NCBI GenBank assembly: GCA_012841175.1
Contig: DUVG01000192.1
Location: forward strand, 1 to 9,598
Source: Clostridium sp.
GTDB taxonomy: Bacteria; Bacillota; Clostridia; Acetivibrionales; Acetivibrionaceae
Reading direction: 5' to 3'
Length of the DNA stretch: 9,598 bases
The notes below the pieces were generated by a model, which made no database searches, was not told where the DNA came from, and was given only the letters and a program-made list of their open reading frames with translations. The translations under genes and the position numbers were made by a program. Each line of letters starts with the position of its first letter. Within the stretch, counting starts at the first letter, position 1. Positions 7,522 through 9,598 of this stretch are shown piece after piece.

Positions 7522-7550
7522 ACAATATCAGCTTTTTTATAAAAGGTCAA
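7522..7550 (-). promoter_or_regulatory. Promoter of yerC (extended -10)
   Basis: On the minus strand, TTGACC (7545-7550) is followed after exactly 17 bases by TATTGT (7522-7527). A TG one base ahead of the -10 gives an extended -10 element. The -35 matches five of six consensus positions and the -10 four of six. The predicted start near 7515 gives a leader of about 55 bases before the yerC ATG. Confidence 0.68.
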
Positions 7551-7596
7551 GAGTTTGCTGTACTACTTTACTCCTTTAGCATTTTGTCATTTAGGC

Positions 7597-7836
7597 TTGT
7601 AAAAAAAATATACTGTTTTTTAAAAAATTATTTCCAAAATTTTCTCAATATTAATTATTTTTATTGCTATATTAGTAACCTTTTGGATTTATAACACCAA
7701 CAGAGTAACACCCTCGGCACTTCCTTCTAACCCTACTCCAACTTCTACCCTAACTCTAACTTCTACCTCTACTCCAACTTTTAATCCTACTCTAACTTCT
7801 AGGCCTACTCCAACCTCTACACCAAAAACAGAATAA
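7597..7836 (+). pseudogene. Remnant of a membrane-anchored Thr/Pro-repeat protein
   Basis: From 7624 to the TAA at 7834-7836 there is an open frame of 70 codons. It encodes a hydrophobic segment (FSILIIFIAILVTFWIY) followed by a linker rich in threonine, proline and serine and then TPKTE. This is the architecture of a signal anchor plus an extracellular linker, seen in many clostridial surface proteins. However, there is no ATG, GTG or TTG in frame before or within the hydrophobic segment. Two in-frame stops, TAA at 7600-7602 and 7621-7623, lie in homopolymer runs upstream. If the first T of each stop were A, the frame would read from TTG at 7597 as MKKKYTVFKKIISK, a typical anchor start, so point decay is the simplest reading (inference). 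A weak promoter-like pair exists (TTGTCA 7584-7589, TATACT 7609-7614, spacing 19). An AUU start at 7627 or 7630 or ribosomal frameshifting at the T6-A6 run cannot be ruled out. Confidence 0.5.
7729..7818 (+). repeat. Five degenerate 18-bp tandem repeats
   Basis: Units of 18 bases run at 7729-7746, 7747-7764, 7765-7782, 7783-7800 and 7801-7818. The first is AACCCTACTCCAACTTCT; the others differ at a few positions each. The period is a multiple of three, and read in the plus frame each unit gives six residues: NPTPTS, TLTLTS, TSTPTF, NPTLTS and RPTPTS. Differences between units mostly preserve the Thr/Pro/Ser character. This suggests that the repeats evolved as coding DNA. The array is strongly pyrimidine-rich on the plus strand, unlike the flanking AT-rich DNA. 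Confidence 0.85.
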
Positions 7837-8074
7837 TAAATTATACTTTTCAAAATATAATATTGATAATTTTATACTTATAGAATAAGGAACAAAGTGG
7901 AATAATCCAGCCTTTTGGGAACTTATAGCAGAGAAGCAAACTTTTTCAGTAGGTAGTCTGTTGCTTTTATCAGAATTTTTTGTCGAATTTTATGAAGTTC
8001 TGACGTTATGTTACATAATATATTTTTTTATTGTATATTATTTATAGTAATTCTTAAAAAGTTACTCCCCTAAA
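7837..8074. other. Gene-free stretch between the Thr/Pro remnant and the terminator
   Basis: No gene with a usable start is present. One plus-strand frame is open from 7889 to the TAG at 8045-8047 (52 codons, containing NNPAFWELIAEKQTFSVGS) but has no initiation codon or ribosome binding site and begins right after a stop. It is in a different frame from the Thr/Pro remnant. It could be a decayed extracellular part of the same old gene or chance. A 6-bp hairpin AAGCAA / TTGCTT can be drawn near 7934-7966. I recognise no structured RNA family here. Confidence 0.4.
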
Positions 8075-8122
8075 TCCCGTGGCATTCTCCCGTCTCTTCT
8101 TGGAATGCGCGGGACATTTTTT
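8075..8122 (+). terminator. Strong rho-independent terminator upstream of cca
   Basis: The left arm 8075-8087 (TCCCGTGGCATTC) pairs with the right arm 8103-8114 (GAATGCGCGGGA). This forms a 12-bp stem with one G bulge and one G-T pair, closing a 15-base loop. A run of six T follows at 8117-8122. The stem is much more GC-rich than its surroundings. On the plus strand it would end transcripts from the 7.6-8.0 kb region before the cca promoter at 8165. On the minus strand no T-run follows closely, so it is directional. An alternative origin as the end of a lost insertion sequence is discussed in the findings. Confidence 0.8.
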
Positions 8123-8164
8123 ATTATTAGGTTTCCATAATATGACTTCAAGGTAATTTTATTT

Positions 8165-8193
8165 TTGATAATAATAATAATATGCATTATAAT
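8165..8193 (+). promoter_or_regulatory. Near-consensus sigma-A promoter of cca
   Basis: TTGATA (8165-8170) and a perfect TATAAT (8188-8193) are separated by exactly 17 bases. The -35 matches five of six positions. The predicted start near 8200 gives a leader of about 46 bases. The promoter sits just past the terminator at 8075-8122, so cca is independently transcribed. A second TATAAT at 8198-8203 has no matching -35. Confidence 0.8.
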
Positions 8194-8245
8194 AAGTTAT
8201 AATTCAAATACTTTTAATTAGATTATAAAGCAAAGGAAAATTGTT

Positions 8246-9553
8246 ATGCAAGAAAAAAACACTCTAACTCTGCCCCATGATATTTTACACATTATAGATG
8301 TACTAAATAACAATGATTATGAAGCATACTTAGTTGGTGGATGTGTGAGAGATTTTTTGATGGAAAGAAAACCAGCTGATTGGGACATTGCCACCAATGC
8401 AAAAACTTCTAATATAAAAAAACTATTTCAAAAGACTATTGATACTGGTCTAAAACATGGAACAGTTACAGTGGTGTTGAATAAAGAAAATTATGAGATA
8501 ACTACCTACCGAAAAAAACAAAACCTAAAAGATGATTTATCGGTACGTGACTTTACAATTAATGCAATAGCTTATCATCCAAAACAAGGATTTGTGGACC
8601 CTTTTTTTGGTATTGATGATGTAAAAAATTCAATAATACGCTGTGTTGGAAAAGCAGAAGAACGTTTTTTAGAAGATCCTCTTAGAATGCTAAGAGCCAT
8701 TCGCTTTTCTTCAACTTTAAAATTTGAAATTGATGAAAATATTATAAATGCTATAAAGGATAATTATAATCTTATAAAACAAGTAAGCTTTGAAAGAATT
8801 AGAGATGAGTTGTCAAAAATACTGTGCTCTGACAATCCTTTCAACATGCTAATATTAAAAGATACAGGGCTTTTAAAAAATATAATGCCAGAGTTTTACA
8901 TCTGTTTTGAAACATCTCAAAACCATCCTTATCATTTATACAATGTGGCAATTCATTCTTTACACACTGTTTTAAATATTGAAAATAAAAACCATTTAAG
9001 ATGGACTATGCTTCTTCATGACATTGGTAAAGCTGTAACTAAAACCACTGACTCTAAGGGAATTGACCACTTTTACAACCACGGTGAACAAAGCCTCTCT
9101 ATTGCAAAAAAGATACTTACACGATTTAAATTTGATAATAAAACAATATACAAGATATGTACCCTCATAAAACATCATGACAGGATAATATCACCCACTT
9201 ATAAATCTGTAAAAAAAGCCATTAATGCTGTGGGAGAAGATGTTTTTTTAGACCTTTTAAAAGTGCAAGAGGCAGATAAAAAAGGCCAGAATTTAAAATA
9301 CTTAAATGAAGGAATTGAAAAGTTAAATAAAATTAAAAAAATATATTTTGATATTATTAAAAATAAACAATGTTTTAAAATAAGCCATCTGGCCGTAAAT
9401 GGTAAGGATTTAATTAAGGTAGGGTTTAAAGAGGGGAAAGAAATAGGCAATATTTTAAAAGCTTTATTAGACATGGTTATTGAAAATCCTCAGTTAAATG
9501 AAAAAGAAAAACTTTTAAAAATTGTCCTTGAAAATTTTACTCCTTCTTTTTGA
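8246..9553 (+). CDS. cca: tRNA nucleotidyltransferase (CCA or possibly CC-adding), HD-domain type
   Basis: Class II tRNA nucleotidyltransferases build or repair the 3' CCA end of tRNA from CTP and ATP. This 435-residue protein has the head motif LVGGCVRD (29-36), catalytic aspartates D45 and D47 in DWDIAT, KHGTVTV (70-76), RDFTINAIAY (101-110) and the nucleotide-selecting EDPLR (143-147). ERIRDEL follows (183-189), then an HD domain with LLHDIGK (256-262) and a later HHDR. A C-terminal tail includes LAVNGKDLIKVGFKEGKEIG. The oddity is between YEITTY (83-88) and KDDLSVRDF (95-103). Related enzymes such as that of Geobacillus stearothermophilus carry about 15 more residues there, the flexible loop (comparison from memory). 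Loop-less forms are known CC-adding enzymes, so the exact activity is uncertain. The ATG is preceded by AAAGGA at 8232-8237, with eight bases between. It stands alone on the plus strand behind a good promoter and overlaps the end of the convergent gene. Confidence 0.94.
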   Translation: MQEKNTLTLPHDILHIIDVLNNNDYEAYLVGGCVRDFLMERKPADWDIATNAKTSNIKKLFQKTIDTGLKHGTVTVVLNKENYEITTYRKKQNLKDDLSVRDFTINAIAYHPKQGFVDPFFGIDDVKNSIIRCVGKAEERFLEDPLRMLRAIRFSSTLKFEIDENIINAIKDNYNLIKQVSFERIRDELSKILCSDNPFNMLILKDTGLLKNIMPEFYICFETSQNHPYHLYNVAIHSLHTVLNIENKNHLRWTMLLHDIGKAVTKTTDSKGIDHFYNHGEQSLSIAKKILTRFKFDNKTIYKICTLIKHHDRIISPTYKSVKKAINAVGEDVFLDLLKVQEADKKGQNLKYLNEGIEKLNKIKKIYFDIIKNKQCFKISHLAVNGKDLIKVGFKEGKEIGNILKALLDMVIENPQLNEKEKLLKIVLENFTPSF

Positions 9554-9598
9554 CCATATCTTCTATATGTTTTCTTGCCTTTGGAGACAGTGAATCCA
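9537..9598 (-). CDS. 3' end of an unidentified convergent gene (partial)
   Basis: The last twenty codons of a minus-strand frame are visible, reading DSLSPKARKHIEDMVKKKE before a TAA at 9537-9539. The rest lies beyond the right edge. The tail is charged and looks like a normal protein end (SPKARKHIEDM is helix-like), and it stays open to the window edge. Its stop lies inside cca, overlapping it tail-to-tail by 17 bases. I do not recognise the family. Because only 62 bases are seen, a chance open frame cannot be excluded. Confidence 0.55.
   Translation of the reverse strand, partial: DSLSPKARKHIEDMVKKKE

Noticed and set aside
7729..7818. Possible CRISPR array
   Set aside because: The 18-bp units abut directly with no spacers, are degenerate, and encode a Thr/Pro linker. 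No cas genes are nearby.
7690..7820. Valine/glycine-rich open frame on the minus strand opposite the repeats
   Set aside because: It is the mechanical complement of the 18-bp repeats, has no start or ribosome binding site, and no anchor or stop context. The plus frame explains the repeat pattern better.
8200..8245. Leader peptide or riboswitch between the cca promoter and its start
   Set aside because: The predicted leader is only about 46 bases, AT-rich, without stem-loops or an upstream start codon.
8996..9474. Minus-strand open frames inside cca
   Set aside because: They are shadows opposite the HD domain and the C-terminal part of cca, which has clear family motifs. No ribosome binding sites were seen.

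Overview
This is an AT-rich chromosomal window with strong AGGAGG-type ribosome binding sites. Its gene content (threonine synthase, FolC, SecA with a C-terminal zinc tail, a DUF5317-like membrane protein, a YerC-type TrpR-related regulator, and an HD-domain tRNA nucleotidyltransferase) points to a low-GC Firmicute, most likely a clostridial anaerobe. No species is assigned. I see no phage, plasmid, CRISPR or intact insertion-sequence genes, and no tRNA or rRNA.

Layout. From base 1 to about 7460 all genes are on the minus strand, so they read right to left: yerC (7460-7170), an orphan probably secreted protein (7055-6654), a DUF5317-like membrane protein (6566-5985), secA (5961-3226), folC (3199-1883), a membrane TPR protein (1836-700), and the 5' part of thrC (473 to the left edge). 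The DUF5317-like gene, secA, folC and the TPR gene are separated by only 23-46 bases, each with its own ribosome binding site, and are probably co-transcribed. thrC sits behind a 226-base gap containing dyads and is probably a separate unit. The gap between yerC and the orphan gene has a promoter-like element whose -10 is covered by a perfect 10-1-10 palindrome, the most operator-like site in the window.

Between yerC and cca lies a 785-base divergent region (7461-8245). It holds a good extended -10 promoter for yerC on the minus strand and a near-consensus promoter for cca on the plus strand. Between them is a strand-plus open frame with a membrane anchor and five 18-bp repeats encoding a Thr/Pro-rich linker, but with no normal start codon (probably a decayed gene). 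After that come a gene-free stretch and a strong rho-independent terminator that shields cca from upstream transcription. cca (8246-9553) reads rightward and its 3' end overlaps the 3' end of a convergent, unidentified minus-strand gene that runs off the right edge.

Functionally the window is mostly housekeeping: protein export (SecA), folate polyglutamylation (FolC), threonine synthesis (ThrC) and tRNA 3'-end synthesis. The most interesting observation is in that last gene. The nucleotidyltransferase keeps its catalytic motifs but lacks about 15 residues where class II CCA-adding enzymes have their flexible loop. In known families, loss of this loop marks CC-adding enzymes that need a separate A-adding partner. 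I did not find a clearly new multi-gene system. The other leads are the palindromic operator in front of the orphan secreted gene, the two-sided membrane TPR protein beside secA, and the decayed Thr/Pro-repeat gene.
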